This document shows positions 1 to 8,733 of a DNA stretch of 64,000 nt, one piece after another. The notes below the pieces were generated by a model. It searched no databases and was not told the origin of the DNA. It saw nothing but the letters and a program-made list of their open reading frames with translations. Source of the stretch: JAMXLO01 sp963749575 (lineage in GTDB: Bacteria; Pseudomonadota; Alphaproteobacteria; Acetobacterales; Acetobacteraceae); contig CAVVNM010000009.1 in the NCBI GenBank assembly GCA_963749575.1, positions 186,001 through 250,000 of the forward strand, read 5' to 3'. Positions within the stretch are counted from its first letter, which is position 1. Every line of letters begins with the position of its first letter. The position numbers and the translations under genes are program-made.

Positions 1-509
1 GCGGTGGCGCGATGCCGATGCCGCAGCCGATCCCGTTGCCGATGCACGCGATGTCCCTGCCGGCCGGGGCGATGCCGGCACCTGCTCCGGTGATGGCTCT
101 GCATCCGCTGCGGCAGGCCGCGCCGCAGGTGGCCGTGGTGGTGGACGTCGTGCCGGAGCCCTCGCCGATGATGGAGGCAATGAACACAGTCGCGCCGCAA
201 CCGATGCACCATCCATCGGTCGAGCCGTCGTCGCGGCCGGCCGCCTCGCGCGCCAACCTGTTCGCTGAGCCGCAGCGGCCGGCGACCGCAGCGGAGCCAT
301 CGCGGCCAAGCCTGTTCAGCACGATGACCGGCGCGTTCCGGCGGCAGAAGCATGCGCCCGCGATGCCGGCGGAATCGCCGCCGCCACGCGCCGAACCCGC
401 GATGCAGCAACCCACCGGCGTCGAGCCGCCGCGCGCCTCGGTACGGCAGACCGGCGGCGATGAGGTTGGGCTCGATATCCCGGCCTTCCTGCGGCGGCAG
501 TCGTCCTAG
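1..509 (+). CDS. ftsZ: Cell division protein FtsZ, C-terminal part (5' end outside window)
   Basis: This is the tail of FtsZ, the tubulin-like GTPase that forms the division ring. The reading frame is open to the left edge, so the gene starts outside the window. What remains is the low-complexity linker, rich in Pro, Met and Ala, followed by a short conserved end reading LDIPAFLRRQSS. That end is the C-terminal peptide by which alphaproteobacterial FtsZ binds FtsA and other membrane anchors. The GTPase core is not visible, so the call rests on the C-terminal motif and on lpxC following at once, as at the end of the division cluster in many Rhodospirillales. Confidence 0.85.
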   Translation, partial: GGAMPMPQPIPLPMHAMSLPAGAMPAPAPVMALHPLRQAAPQVAVVVDVVPEPSPMMEAMNTVAPQPMHHPSVEPSSRPAASRANLFAEPQRPATAAEPSRPSLFSTMTGAFRRQKHAPAMPAESPPPRAEPAMQQPTGVEPPRASVRQTGGDEVGLDIPAFLRRQSS

Positions 510-693
510 CGGACGCCGGTGCCGTTCTCGCCATGCCAGGACCTGCAGCGCCATGAGGGGTGGGCGTACCCATCCAGGAAAATTACAGAATCAACGACTT
601 ATATGGATACACTCAGAAACAAACATTGACTCGCCAACGTTCGCTGCCGGCAACTAGCCTGCGCCCAGCCATGAGGGTAAGAGACGAGTTCGC

Positions 694-1608
694 ATGGACG
701 GTTTGCTGCACTCGCTGGATCCCGAAGTCCCGGTTTGGTACCAGCAGACGCTTAAGGCTTCGATCGGCTGTGTCGGTGTGGGCCTGCATACCGGCAGCCG
801 CGTCAGCCTGACCTTCAAGCCGGCCCCGGCAGACCATGGCATCGTGTTCCGTCGTACCGATCTCGGCGCGGACGTCCCGGCGCGGTTCGATCGCGTCGTC
901 GATACACGGCTTTCCACCGTGCTGGCACATGGCGATGCCCGGGTCGGCACGGTCGAGCACGTGATGGCGGCACTCGGTGGCTGCGGCATCGATAACGCGC
1001 TGGTCGAGGTCGATGGTCCGGAACCGCCGATCCTGGACGGTTCGGCCGCGCAATTCGTGTTTCTTCTCGATTGCGCCGGCACCGTTGCGCAGGACGCCGC
1101 ACGGGCGACGATCGAGGTCCGCCGGCCGGTGCGCGTCAGCGACGGCGACGCATTTGCCGAGTTGCGTCCGGGCACGGCTGGCCTGCACATGGCGCTGTCG
1201 ATCGACTTCGATGCTGCGGCGATCGGCCGCCAGGCACTCTCGGTGCAGCTGACGCCGGAAAGCTTCCGCCAAGAGCTGTCGCGCGCGCGCACCTTTGCAC
1301 TGGCCGAGGAGATCGACGAATTGCGCGCCTCCGGCCTGGCGCAGGGCGGCAGCCTGGAGAATGCCGTGGTGGTCGACCAGGCGCGAGTGCTCAATCCTGC
1401 CGGCCTGCGCGTGCCGGACGAGTTCGTCCGCCACAAGCTGCTTGACGCCGTCGGAGACCTGGCGCTTGCCGGCGCCCCGCTGCGTGCCCGCTTCATAGCG
1501 CATCGGTCCGGCCATACGCTGAACAACCGTCTGCTCCATGCGCTGTTCGCTGATCGGCTGGCGTGGCAGGAGATTGCCCCGGCACAACTTTCGGTCGCCG
1601 CCGAGTAG
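694..1608 (+). CDS. lpxC: UDP-3-O-acyl-N-acetylglucosamine deacetylase LpxC
   Basis: LpxC is the zinc-dependent deacetylase that commits UDP-3-O-acyl-GlcNAc to lipid A synthesis in the cytoplasm. The product is 304 residues, the usual length. Zinc ligands are visible as His89 (GTVEH), His247 and Asp251 (RHKLLDAVGD), and the catalytic His274 lies in RSGHTLNN. The substrate motif LKASIGCVGVGLHTG is near the N-terminus. The 184-bp gap after ftsZ has an AT-rich stretch near 578-640 that probably holds the promoter, but no clear -35/-10 pair could be assigned. bamD follows 44 bp downstream. Confidence 0.96.
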   Translation: MDGLLHSLDPEVPVWYQQTLKASIGCVGVGLHTGSRVSLTFKPAPADHGIVFRRTDLGADVPARFDRVVDTRLSTVLAHGDARVGTVEHVMAALGGCGIDNALVEVDGPEPPILDGSAAQFVFLLDCAGTVAQDAARATIEVRRPVRVSDGDAFAELRPGTAGLHMALSIDFDAAAIGRQALSVQLTPESFRQELSRARTFALAEEIDELRASGLAQGGSLENAVVVDQARVLNPAGLRVPDEFVRHKLLDAVGDLALAGAPLRARFIAHRSGHTLNNRLLHALFADRLAWQEIAPAQLSVAAE

Positions 1609-1652
1609 GCCCGCCACTTCGCGCCGGGGCGCCGCATGGTATAAGTGGCGCG

Positions 1653-2513
1653 ATGACACCGATTCACACATTCCCGCTGTGGCGCTCGGCGCTGGGTCTT
1701 CTCGTGGTGCTGCCCCTGCTCGGGGGTTGCGGCGGTTCCAAGGACGAGGACACTGCCACCACCAGCGCGCCCGTGCCGCCGGTCGAGGACCTGTACAACA
1801 ACGGCATCGATGCGCTGAACGCGAAACGATACTCCACCGCCACCGATCAGTTCAATCTGGTCGAGCAGAACTATCCCTATTCGACGTGGGCGGTGAATGC
1901 GCAGCTGATGCAGGGCTACACGCAGTATCTGCGTAACCAGTACACCGAGGCGATCGCCACGCTGGACCGTTTTATCCAGCTGCATCCTGCGCACCGCGAC
2001 GTGGCCTACGCATATTATCTCCGTGCGCTGAGCTATTACGAGCAGATCGCCGACATCCAGCGCGATCAGCGCGGCACCCAGCTTGCCATGGACGCGATGC
2101 AGGAGGTGGTGAACCGCTTCCCTGACAGCGCCTATGCCCGCGACGCGCGGCTGAAGATCGACCTCTGCCGGGACCATTTGGCCGGCAAGGAGATGGAAAT
2201 CGGGCGGTGGTATGAAAGCCAGCATCTGTATGAGGCGGCGATCGGCCGGTTCCAGCGGGTGGTGGACGACTACCAGACCACCAACCACGTCCCCGAGGCG
2301 CTGCACCGGCTGACCGAGATCTACCTGATCCTTGGCCTCCGCGATCAGGCGCGGAAGACTGCGTCGGTGCTGGGCTACAACTACCCCGGCAGCTCATGGT
2401 ACGAGGACAGCTACAGCGACCTGTTCGACAGCGGTCTGGTGCAGCAGCCCGGGCCACCACGCCGGCCGGATGACCGCGGGTTTTTCTCCCGCGCCTGGCA
2501 TTCGATCTTCTGA
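1653..2513 (+). CDS. bamD: Outer membrane assembly lipoprotein BamD
   Basis: BamD is the essential lipoprotein of the BAM complex that inserts beta-barrel proteins into the outer membrane. The 286-residue product has a lipoprotein signal with lipobox LLGGC (Cys26). TPR-like helical repeats follow, starting near PVEDLYNNGIDALNAKRY and including ATLDRFIQLHPAHRDVAYAYY, which is typical of the ComL/YfiO family. ATG 1653 is chosen because it gives a correct signal peptide; an upstream in-frame start at 1563 would lie inside lpxC and spoil it. It sits between lpxC and recN, the common alphaproteobacterial order. Confidence 0.94.
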   Translation: MTPIHTFPLWRSALGLLVVLPLLGGCGGSKDEDTATTSAPVPPVEDLYNNGIDALNAKRYSTATDQFNLVEQNYPYSTWAVNAQLMQGYTQYLRNQYTEAIATLDRFIQLHPAHRDVAYAYYLRALSYYEQIADIQRDQRGTQLAMDAMQEVVNRFPDSAYARDARLKIDLCRDHLAGKEMEIGRWYESQHLYEAAIGRFQRVVDDYQTTNHVPEALHRLTEIYLILGLRDQARKTASVLGYNYPGSSWYEDSYSDLFDSGLVQQPGPPRRPDDRGFFSRAWHSIF

Positions 2514-2538
2514 ACCGCGGCGCCAGCAGGGCAGGCGC

Positions 2539-4230
2539 ATGCTCACGACCCTGGCGATCCGCGACGTTGTGCTGATCGAGCGGCTGGACCTGTCGTTCGG
2601 CCCCGGCCTTACCGTGCTGACCGGCGAGACCGGTGCCGGCAAGTCGATCCTGCTGGACAGCCTGGGCCTCGCGCTGGGCGCGCGCGCCGATGCGGGTCTG
2701 GTGCGGGCGGGGGCCGGGCATGCCAGTGTCACCGCCTGCTTCGCGCCTCCCGCAGGGCATCCGCTGACCGCGCTGCTCAGCGAACAGGGCCTGGAGGCGG
2801 AGGACGACGTCGTGGTTCGCCGCGTGCTGACCAGGGATGGCCGCTCGCGCGCATTCATCAACGACCAGCCCGTCGGCATCGCGTTGCTGCGCCGTGCCGC
2901 TGCCTTGCTGGTCGAGGTGCAAGGGCAGCACGAACAGATCGGTCTCGCCGAGCCGGCAGGCCACGGCGGGCTGCTGGACGCGTTCGGCGTGCCGCGGCCA
3001 CTGCGCGAGGCCACCAGGGTGGCCTGGCGCGCCTGGCGTGAGACGGTGGTCGCGCTGGAGGCGGCGCGAGAAGCGATCGGCGCGGCGGAACGTGATGAGG
3101 AGTGGCTGCGCCACGCGGTGGACGAGCTGGCCGGTCTCGCACCCCAGCCGGAGGAGGAGGAGCGGCTCGCGCAGCAGCGGCAGCGGCTGCAGCAGGGGGA
3201 GCGTCGTGCCGAGGCAATCGCGGCCGCGCTGGCCGAGCTGGCGCCGCGCGATCGGCGCAGTCCGGCGCCCGCAGCGGCGTTGCGTGGGGCATGCCGCGCG
3301 CTGCAGCGGCTGGTGACGCCGATGCAACCGGATGCCGCCAATCCGGCCGGTCCGGCGTTGGCGGCGCTGGAGCGGGCCGAGGAGGCATTGGCGGAGGCGG
3401 AAAGCTTCCTGACGCGCCTCGCGCATGAGGCCGATGCGGACCCGCGCCTGCTGGAACAGGCGGAGGAGCGGCTGTTTGCATTGCGCGCGGCGGCCCGCAA
3501 GCACGCGGTGGCGGTGGTGGAGCTGCCGGCGTTGCTCGACACGCTGTGCGCGCGACTGGCTGCGCTGGAAACCGGAGCCGCCGAAGTGGTCGCGCTGGAA
3601 CAGGCGGTTCGGCAGGCGCGCGAGGCCTATGTGAAGTCCGCCGGAGCACTGGGGGAGGCGCGACGGGCTGCGGCGACCAGGTTGGACCGGGCGGTGGCGA
3701 AGGAGCTGCCGCCGCTGCGGCTCGACAAGGCGCGGTTCCATGCGGAGGTGGTCGCGACGGTGGAGAGTGACTGGGGGCCGACCGGGATGGACGCGGTGCA
3801 GTTTCTGATCGCCACCAATCCGGGTCAGGAACCTGGACCGCTCGGACGGATCGCCTCGGGCGGGGAACTGTCGCGGCTGATGCTGGCGTTGAAGGTGGTG
3901 ATGTCATCCGGATCGCCGGTGCCGACCTTGGTGTTCGACGAGGTCGATGCCGATATCGGCGGCGCCACTGCGGCGGCGGTGGGCGAGCGGCTGACCCGGG
4001 TCGCGGAGCGGGTGCAGGTGCTGGTGGTGACCCACAGTCCGCAGGTGGCGGCGCGCGGCGGCGCGCATCTGCTGGTATCGAAGCAGGCGGCGCGCGGACG
4101 GGCGGCGACGCGGGTCGATCACCTGGATGCGCCGGCGCGCCGCGAGGAGATCGCGCGCATGCTGGCCGGCGAGACGGTCACTGAGGCCGCACGTGCGGCG
4201 GCCGACGATCTGCTGGGGGCGGCGGCGTGA
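2539..4230 (+). CDS. recN: DNA repair protein RecN
   Basis: RecN is an SMC-like ATPase that acts early in double-strand break repair. The 563-residue product has an N-terminal Walker A (GETGAGKS, residues 29-36). A long Ala/Glu/Arg-rich coiled coil fills the centre. The C-terminal half carries the ABC signature (IASGGELSRLMLALK) and Walker B (TLVFDEVDADIGG). ATG 2539 is chosen because the product then begins MLTTLAIRDVVLIERL, the usual RecN start. It follows bamD by 25 bp. No clear alphaproteobacterial LexA box (GTTC-N7-GTTC) was seen just upstream, so SOS control is not supported here. Confidence 0.95.
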   Translation: MLTTLAIRDVVLIERLDLSFGPGLTVLTGETGAGKSILLDSLGLALGARADAGLVRAGAGHASVTACFAPPAGHPLTALLSEQGLEAEDDVVVRRVLTRDGRSRAFINDQPVGIALLRRAAALLVEVQGQHEQIGLAEPAGHGGLLDAFGVPRPLREATRVAWRAWRETVVALEAAREAIGAAERDEEWLRHAVDELAGLAPQPEEEERLAQQRQRLQQGERRAEAIAAALAELAPRDRRSPAPAAALRGACRALQRLVTPMQPDAANPAGPALAALERAEEALAEAESFLTRLAHEADADPRLLEQAEERLFALRAAARKHAVAVVELPALLDTLCARLAALETGAAEVVALEQAVRQAREAYVKSAGALGEARRAAATRLDRAVAKELPPLRLDKARFHAEVVATVESDWGPTGMDAVQFLIATNPGQEPGPLGRIASGGELSRLMLALKVVMSSGSPVPTLVFDEVDADIGGATAAAVGERLTRVAERVQVLVVTHSPQVAARGGAHLLVSKQAARGRAATRVDHLDAPARREEIARMLAGETVTEAARAAADDLLGAAA

Positions 4231-4248
4231 GCGTGCTCGCAATCATCA

Positions 4249-4345
4249 CCTCCGCCTCCCCTTGCGGGAGGGGGCTGGGGGGAGGGGGCGGCGCCGGTAC
4301 CGCGAGCCCCTCCCCCCAACCCCCTCCCGCAAGGGGAGGGGGAGG
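4249..4345. repeat. Long imperfect palindrome between recN and ligA
   Basis: Two arms of about 40 bases (about 4249-4288 and 4305-4345) are reverse complements with only two or three mismatches, separated by a GC-rich loop. Each arm carries a core of the type CTCCCCTTGCGGGAGGGGG. This is a REP/MITE-like intergenic element. The outer end of the right arm supplies the GGAGG that appears to serve as ribosome-binding site for ligA. It could also act as a transcription barrier or RNA stem after recN. Confidence 0.85.
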
Positions 4346-4354
4346 ATATGGTTG

Positions 4355-6472
4355 GTGCGCTCCGTGACCCGCGCCCCACGCAAGTCCGCCCCTGCGGTAA
4401 CCGTAGCGTCCGTCGAGGACCTCACCGAACCGGACGCGGCAACGGAACTCGAACATCTGGCGAGGGAGATCGCGCATCACGACCGGCTGTACCACGAGCA
4501 AGATGCGCCGGAGATCAGCGACGCAGACTATGACGCGCTGCGCCGGCGCAACGCGGCAATCGAGGCACGCTTCCCACATCGCGTTCGCGACGACTCGCCG
4601 TCCCACCGCGTCGGAGGGGCGCCGGAGACCGGTTTCGCCAAGGTGCGCCACCGCGTGCCGATGCTGTCGCTGGACAACGCGATGGACGCCGAGGAATTCG
4701 CCGAGTTCTGCGCCCGCGCGCGCCGCTTTGTCGGGCTGGCCGCGGATGCGCCGCTGGCACTCGTCGCGGAACCGAAGATCGATGGACTGTCGATCAATCT
4801 GACCTATGAGAGCGGCCGCTTCGTCCGCGGTGCGACGCGCGGCGACGGCACCGAGGGCGAGGACGTCACCGCCAATCTCCGCACGATGAAGTCCGTGCCG
4901 ACGCGGCTGAAGGGTCATTCGCCGGCGCTGATCGAGATCCGCGGTGAGGTCTTCATGACCAAGGCCGACTTCCTCAAGATGAACGAGCAGCAGGCCGCTG
5001 CGGGCCAGAAGGTGTTCGCCAACCCGCGCAATGCTGCTGCCGGCAGTCTGCGCCAGCTCGATCCGCGCATCACGGCGGAACGGCCGCTGTCGCTGTTCGC
5101 CTACGCCCAGGGAGAGTCGAGCGAACCCGTTGCCGACACCCACTGGCACTACCTGCGGCGTCTGCGCGACTGGGGATTTCAGGTCAATCCGCTGTCGCGT
5201 CAGCTGCGCAGCGAAGCCGATGCCGCGGCATTTCAGGCCGAGATGGCCGCCGAACGTTCGGGTCTCGGCTATGACATCGATGGCGTGGTCTACAAGATCG
5301 ACGACCTGGCGCTGCAACGCCGGCTGGGCTTCGTCGGCCGTGCGCCGCGCTGGGCGATCGCCTGGAAGTTCCCCGCCGAACAGGCGATGACGGTGCTTCA
5401 GGACATCAGCATCCAGGTTGGCCGTACCGGCGCGCTGACGCCGGTCGCGCGGCTCGAGCCGGTGAATGTCGGCGGCGTGCTGGTGCAGAACGCGACGCTG
5501 CACAACGAGGACGAGATCGCGCGGAAGGACATCCGCATCGGCGATACCGTGGTGCTGCAGCGTGCCGGCGACGTGATTCCGCAGATCGTTTCTGTGGTAA
5601 CCGAGCGGCGACCGAACGGTGCGGCGCCCTATGTGTTTCCGGAGGTGTGTCCGGTGTGCGGCAGCCATGCGGTACGGCCTCCAGGGGAGGCGGTGCGGCG
5701 CTGCACCGGCGGCCTGATCTGCGAGGCACAGCGCGTCGAGCGGCTGATCCATTTCGTCTCGCGCCCGGCGTTCGACATCGACGGGCTTGGCGAGAAGACG
5801 ATCCGCGAGTTCTACCAGGAAGGCTGGCTGCACGGCCCCGCCGATCTGTTCCGGCTGCCCACGCGCGAGGCGGCGATCGCCGAACGCGAAGGCTGGGGCA
5901 AGGTGTCGGCGCGCAACCTCGCGCGTGCGATCGAGGCGCGGCGGCAGATTCCGCTCGAACGCTTCATCTACGCTCTCGGCATCCGTCGCATCGGCGCGTC
6001 GAATGCCCGGTTGCTGGCGCGGCACTACGGCAGCTTTGCCAACTGGCGCGCGGAGATGCTGGCCGCGGTCGCCGCTGATTCGGAGCCGCGGGCCGAGCTC
6101 GAAAACATCATCGGCATCGGGGCGGCGATCGCCGAGGAGCTGGCGGACTTCTTCGGCGAACAGCGCAATGTCGATCTGCTGGATGAGCTGGCGGCGGAGC
6201 TGACGATCGAGGATGCCGCGCGTGCGCAGACGGCGGACAGCGAAATTGCCGGCAAGACCCTGGTGTTCACCGGCACGCTGGAAACCATGACGCGCCCGGA
6301 GGCGAAGGCGCGCGCCGAGGCGATGGGCGCCAAGGTCACCGATAGCGTCTCGAAGAAGACCGACCTCGTGGTGGTGGGCGCCGATGCCGGGTCGAAGGCG
6401 CGCAAGGCGGGCGAGCTTGGCGTGCGCATCATCACCGAGGCGGAATGGAGGCAACTCGCCGGCCTCGGGTAA
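4355..6472 (+). CDS. ligA: NAD-dependent DNA ligase LigA
   Basis: LigA seals nicks in replication and repair using NAD+. The product is 705 residues, normal for the family. The adenylated lysine is Lys141 in EPKIDGLS. The OB fold follows, then a four-Cys zinc finger (CPVCG...CTGGLICEA), helix-hairpin-helix repeats and a C-terminal BRCT domain (GKTLVFTGTLETMTR). The start is set at GTG 4355, nine bases after GGAGG at 4341-4345. GTG 4364 and TTG 4352 are alternatives. The upstream in-frame ATGs would run back through the palindrome and recN. Confidence 0.93.
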   Translation: MRSVTRAPRKSAPAVTVASVEDLTEPDAATELEHLAREIAHHDRLYHEQDAPEISDADYDALRRRNAAIEARFPHRVRDDSPSHRVGGAPETGFAKVRHRVPMLSLDNAMDAEEFAEFCARARRFVGLAADAPLALVAEPKIDGLSINLTYESGRFVRGATRGDGTEGEDVTANLRTMKSVPTRLKGHSPALIEIRGEVFMTKADFLKMNEQQAAAGQKVFANPRNAAAGSLRQLDPRITAERPLSLFAYAQGESSEPVADTHWHYLRRLRDWGFQVNPLSRQLRSEADAAAFQAEMAAERSGLGYDIDGVVYKIDDLALQRRLGFVGRAPRWAIAWKFPAEQAMTVLQDISIQVGRTGALTPVARLEPVNVGGVLVQNATLHNEDEIARKDIRIGDTVVLQRAGDVIPQIVSVVTERRPNGAAPYVFPEVCPVCGSHAVRPPGEAVRRCTGGLICEAQRVERLIHFVSRPAFDIDGLGEKTIREFYQEGWLHGPADLFRLPTREAAIAEREGWGKVSARNLARAIEARRQIPLERFIYALGIRRIGASNARLLARHYGSFANWRAEMLAAVAADSEPRAELENIIGIGAAIAEELADFFGEQRNVDLLDELAAELTIEDAARAQTADSEIAGKTLVFTGTLETMTRPEAKARAEAMGAKVTDSVSKKTDLVVVGADAGSKARKAGELGVRIITEAEWRQLAGLG

Positions 6473-6554
6473 CATTTTCGTCAATGTGAACCGCTTCACA
6501 GCCGGTCGGCTGTCAGGTGCCCGACAACGGCGGCCGCAACCCGGAGGATCGGCC

Positions 6555-6752
6555 ATGATCGAGGCACGCACCGTATGGCACGCGATGGAGGCACGCCGGA
6601 GCCCGGCCGTCAGCCGTCACCGCAGGGGTTTCCTGCTCGCGGTCTGCCTGGTGTGCGCGGTGGCGGCGGCCCAGGTGCTGTTCCTGCGATTCGTTGCCGG
6701 ACCGGACAGCATCGACCAGTTGGTTGCGGCCGAGGGCATCGCGGCGCCGTAG
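6555..6752 (+). CDS. Small single-pass membrane protein of unknown function
   Basis: A 65-residue protein is preceded by GGAGG (6543-6547) seven bases before the ATG. It has a basic N-terminal part followed by one hydrophobic segment (about residues 25-47, beginning GFLLAVCLVCAVAAAQVL), then a short acidic tail ending in AAEGIAAP. No family is recognised. It follows ligA by 82 bp and converges with the hydrolase gene downstream. The good ribosome-binding site and membrane segment make it a plausible real gene, but nothing shows its role. Confidence 0.55.
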   Translation: MIEARTVWHAMEARRSPAVSRHRRGFLLAVCLVCAVAAAQVLFLRFVAGPDSIDQLVAAEGIAAP

Positions 6753-6771
6753 CAATCCGCCGGGCGATCCG

Positions 6772-7752
6772 TCACGTCGCCGGTGGTTCAGGCATGGTCA
6801 GAAATGCCTGCGCCACGTGCCAGAACGCGTGGCGGCCCTTGCAGGTCGAAAGCGCGTGTGCCGCCCCGGCGATGACCGAGAACTGCCTGTCTCCGCTCGG
6901 CAACTGACGAAAGAAGTCCCACAAATCCTCCATCGTGGCGATGCCGTCGAACTCGCCGCGCACCACAGCGGCGGGCGCAAGTATCCTGGCCGGATCGACC
7001 ACCGGCAGATGCGCGGTCATGTCGAGATAGGTGCCGGTGGGGACCTGATCGCCGAATACCAGCTCGGCATCCGCCAGCGCCTTGGGCACTTCCGGATCCG
7101 TCGTGCCCGGCCGGTCGCGCGTGAAAATGCTCTCGATCATCGCACGGTCGCGCAGGCGGGTGTTGTGGGTGCGGTAATACTCGACCTGCTCGGCGCGCTT
7201 CGCCAGCGTCGGCGAGCCTTTGCCGGTATAGGTGTGGGCGGCCAGCACGAGGCGGCCGGCATGCTGCGGCGCCGCGATCGCGAACGCCGCCGCGCGCAGG
7301 GCGCCGGATGATTCACCGAGGAAATGACAGCGTGTCTGGCCGGTCTCGCGCACGACCACGGTGATCGCCGCCTTGAGGTCCTCGACGCCGCTGGCGATGT
7401 CGGAATTGCCATCGGTGCGCGACGATCTGCCGTAGCCTTCATGGTCCATCGTCCAGACGTCAAAGCCGAAGCCGGCGAAGGCGTCCATCATCGAGTAGTC
7501 GTCGTGGCCGGGGACGGTGAGATCGAAGCTGGATCGCGCGGAGGTGGATGAGCCGTGCACTAAGAACAGCACCGGGCGGGCCGCATTGCCGATGCGCTTG
7601 CGGTACATGGCGAGCCGGATGTCGGCGCCGTTGCGCTGTTTGGTTGCCCAGTGTTCGGTGAGCACGATGGCTTCCGCCGCATCGGCGGGTGCTGCGGCGG
7701 CGATGGAGGCGGCCGATGCCGCGAGCAGTGCCCGGCGTTCGATCGATGGCAT
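6772..7752 (-). CDS. Alpha/beta hydrolase, exported by Tat signal
   Basis: This is an alpha/beta-hydrolase fold enzyme of 326 residues. The N-terminus reads MPSIERRALLAASAAS, a twin-arginine-type signal peptide, so the enzyme probably acts in the periplasm. The nucleophile elbow is GESSG (Ser148), and the other triad members are likely Asp269 (GEFDG) and His299 (GAAHAL). An oxyanion-loop motif LVHGSS lies at residues 64-69. An AAGGAGG-like site precedes the chosen ATG 7752. The substrate cannot be told from sequence; esterase, lipase or lactonase activity is possible. The gene is convergent with the small membrane protein after ligA. Confidence 0.85.
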   Translation of the reverse strand: MPSIERRALLAASAASIAAAAPADAAEAIVLTEHWATKQRNGADIRLAMYRKRIGNAARPVLFLVHGSSTSARSSFDLTVPGHDDYSMMDAFAGFGFDVWTMDHEGYGRSSRTDGNSDIASGVEDLKAAITVVVRETGQTRCHFLGESSGALRAAAFAIAAPQHAGRLVLAAHTYTGKGSPTLAKRAEQVEYYRTHNTRLRDRAMIESIFTRDRPGTTDPEVPKALADAELVFGDQVPTGTYLDMTAHLPVVDPARILAPAAVVRGEFDGIATMEDLWDFFRQLPSGDRQFSVIAGAAHALSTCKGRHAFWHVAQAFLTMPEPPAT

Positions 7753-7780
7753 GTGGCCTCCTTGGATTCCCAGCATTGTC

Positions 7781-8485
7781 TCATGAAACCGTGGTGTGAG
7801 ACAGGGTCGCGGAATCCGCGCCATGGCCCGGTGGGCGATCCGCGTCGAGTGCCCGGAACACCGGGCTGGTGCCGGTGGCGATTTCTCCGACGATGTCGCG
7901 GTCCGGTGGCGGAAACGTTGCCGCGGGCGGCATGCCGCCATGCCGGCGGATCGCTGCCGCACGATCGGGGTAGATCACGGCGAACTGCTCCGCCGTGGTC
8001 ATCTCCTCGTAGCTGGGCATGGCCGGCGGCCGGGGTTCGGGCGCGGCGGCGGGGAGTTCCGGTTCCGGCGGGAGCATGCCGCTGTGCAGGTGGCCGGCGC
8101 GCAGCATGGCGGCGGGGTGCCCTGCGTCCTCCAGCTGCCGCCGCTCGGCCTGTATGCGCAGCAGCGTGCGCAGGCCGCTGTGCATGGTGCGCATCATGAG
8201 CGCGTGCTGGCGCCGGCAGCGCTCGGTCTCGGCGGGGTCGTTGCGGCTGCGTGCGGCGCTGCGCAGGGCGTCCTTGGCGTGGAATTCGGCGGCGACGATG
8301 TCGGCGGCGAGCTCGGCTTCGGCGGCGTTCTCCGGGATGTAGTGGGCGAGCGCGGTGATGGCGCGTTCGTCGCGGAGCGCGAGCTGTTCGGGGCTGTCGT
8401 CGGCGGGGGACGGGAGCTTGCCGATGAGGTCGGCGCAGATCGCGCGGGAGAGGTGCTCGGGGATGTTGGGGACGACGTAGATCAT
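7781..8485 (-). CDS. Conserved hypothetical protein
   Basis: A 234-residue cytoplasmic protein beginning MIYVVPNIPEHLSRAICADL. It is mostly helical and rich in Ala, Arg and Glu, with a Pro-rich stretch near residues 140-155 (PPEPELPAAAPEPRPPAMP). There is no signal peptide or membrane segment. I recall similar sequences as repeated hypothetical proteins in Acetobacteraceae, but can assign no function. ATG 8485 is chosen because upstream in-frame codons encode an unlikely peptide. It lies 28 bp upstream of the hydrolase gene, on the same strand. Confidence 0.6.
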   Translation of the reverse strand: MIYVVPNIPEHLSRAICADLIGKLPSPADDSPEQLALRDERAITALAHYIPENAAEAELAADIVAAEFHAKDALRSAARSRNDPAETERCRRQHALMMRTMHSGLRTLLRIQAERRQLEDAGHPAAMLRAGHLHSGMLPPEPELPAAAPEPRPPAMPSYEEMTTAEQFAVIYPDRAAAIRRHGGMPPAATFPPPDRDIVGEIATGTSPVFRALDADRPPGHGADSATLSHTTVS

Positions 8486-8733
8486 GGTTTGGTGACCCGG
8501 CTGGGGGGTGAAAGGCCGGGATGTGGTAGTTATTAGTGATAACTGCAAGAGGTAGTATAAATGTCTAGCGGGGGCGGGCGGGGAGGTGGGAAGCGCCCTG
8601 ATGCGGCGGCTGCCGACCCAGCCATGCCGCTGGCTGACCTGCGGAGCGATCCGGCAACCAGGCACGCGGCAGGTTCCCGGATTCCGCTGGCCGGCCCCCG
8701 GCAGCGCGCGGCCGGCCGTGGACCGATATGCGC

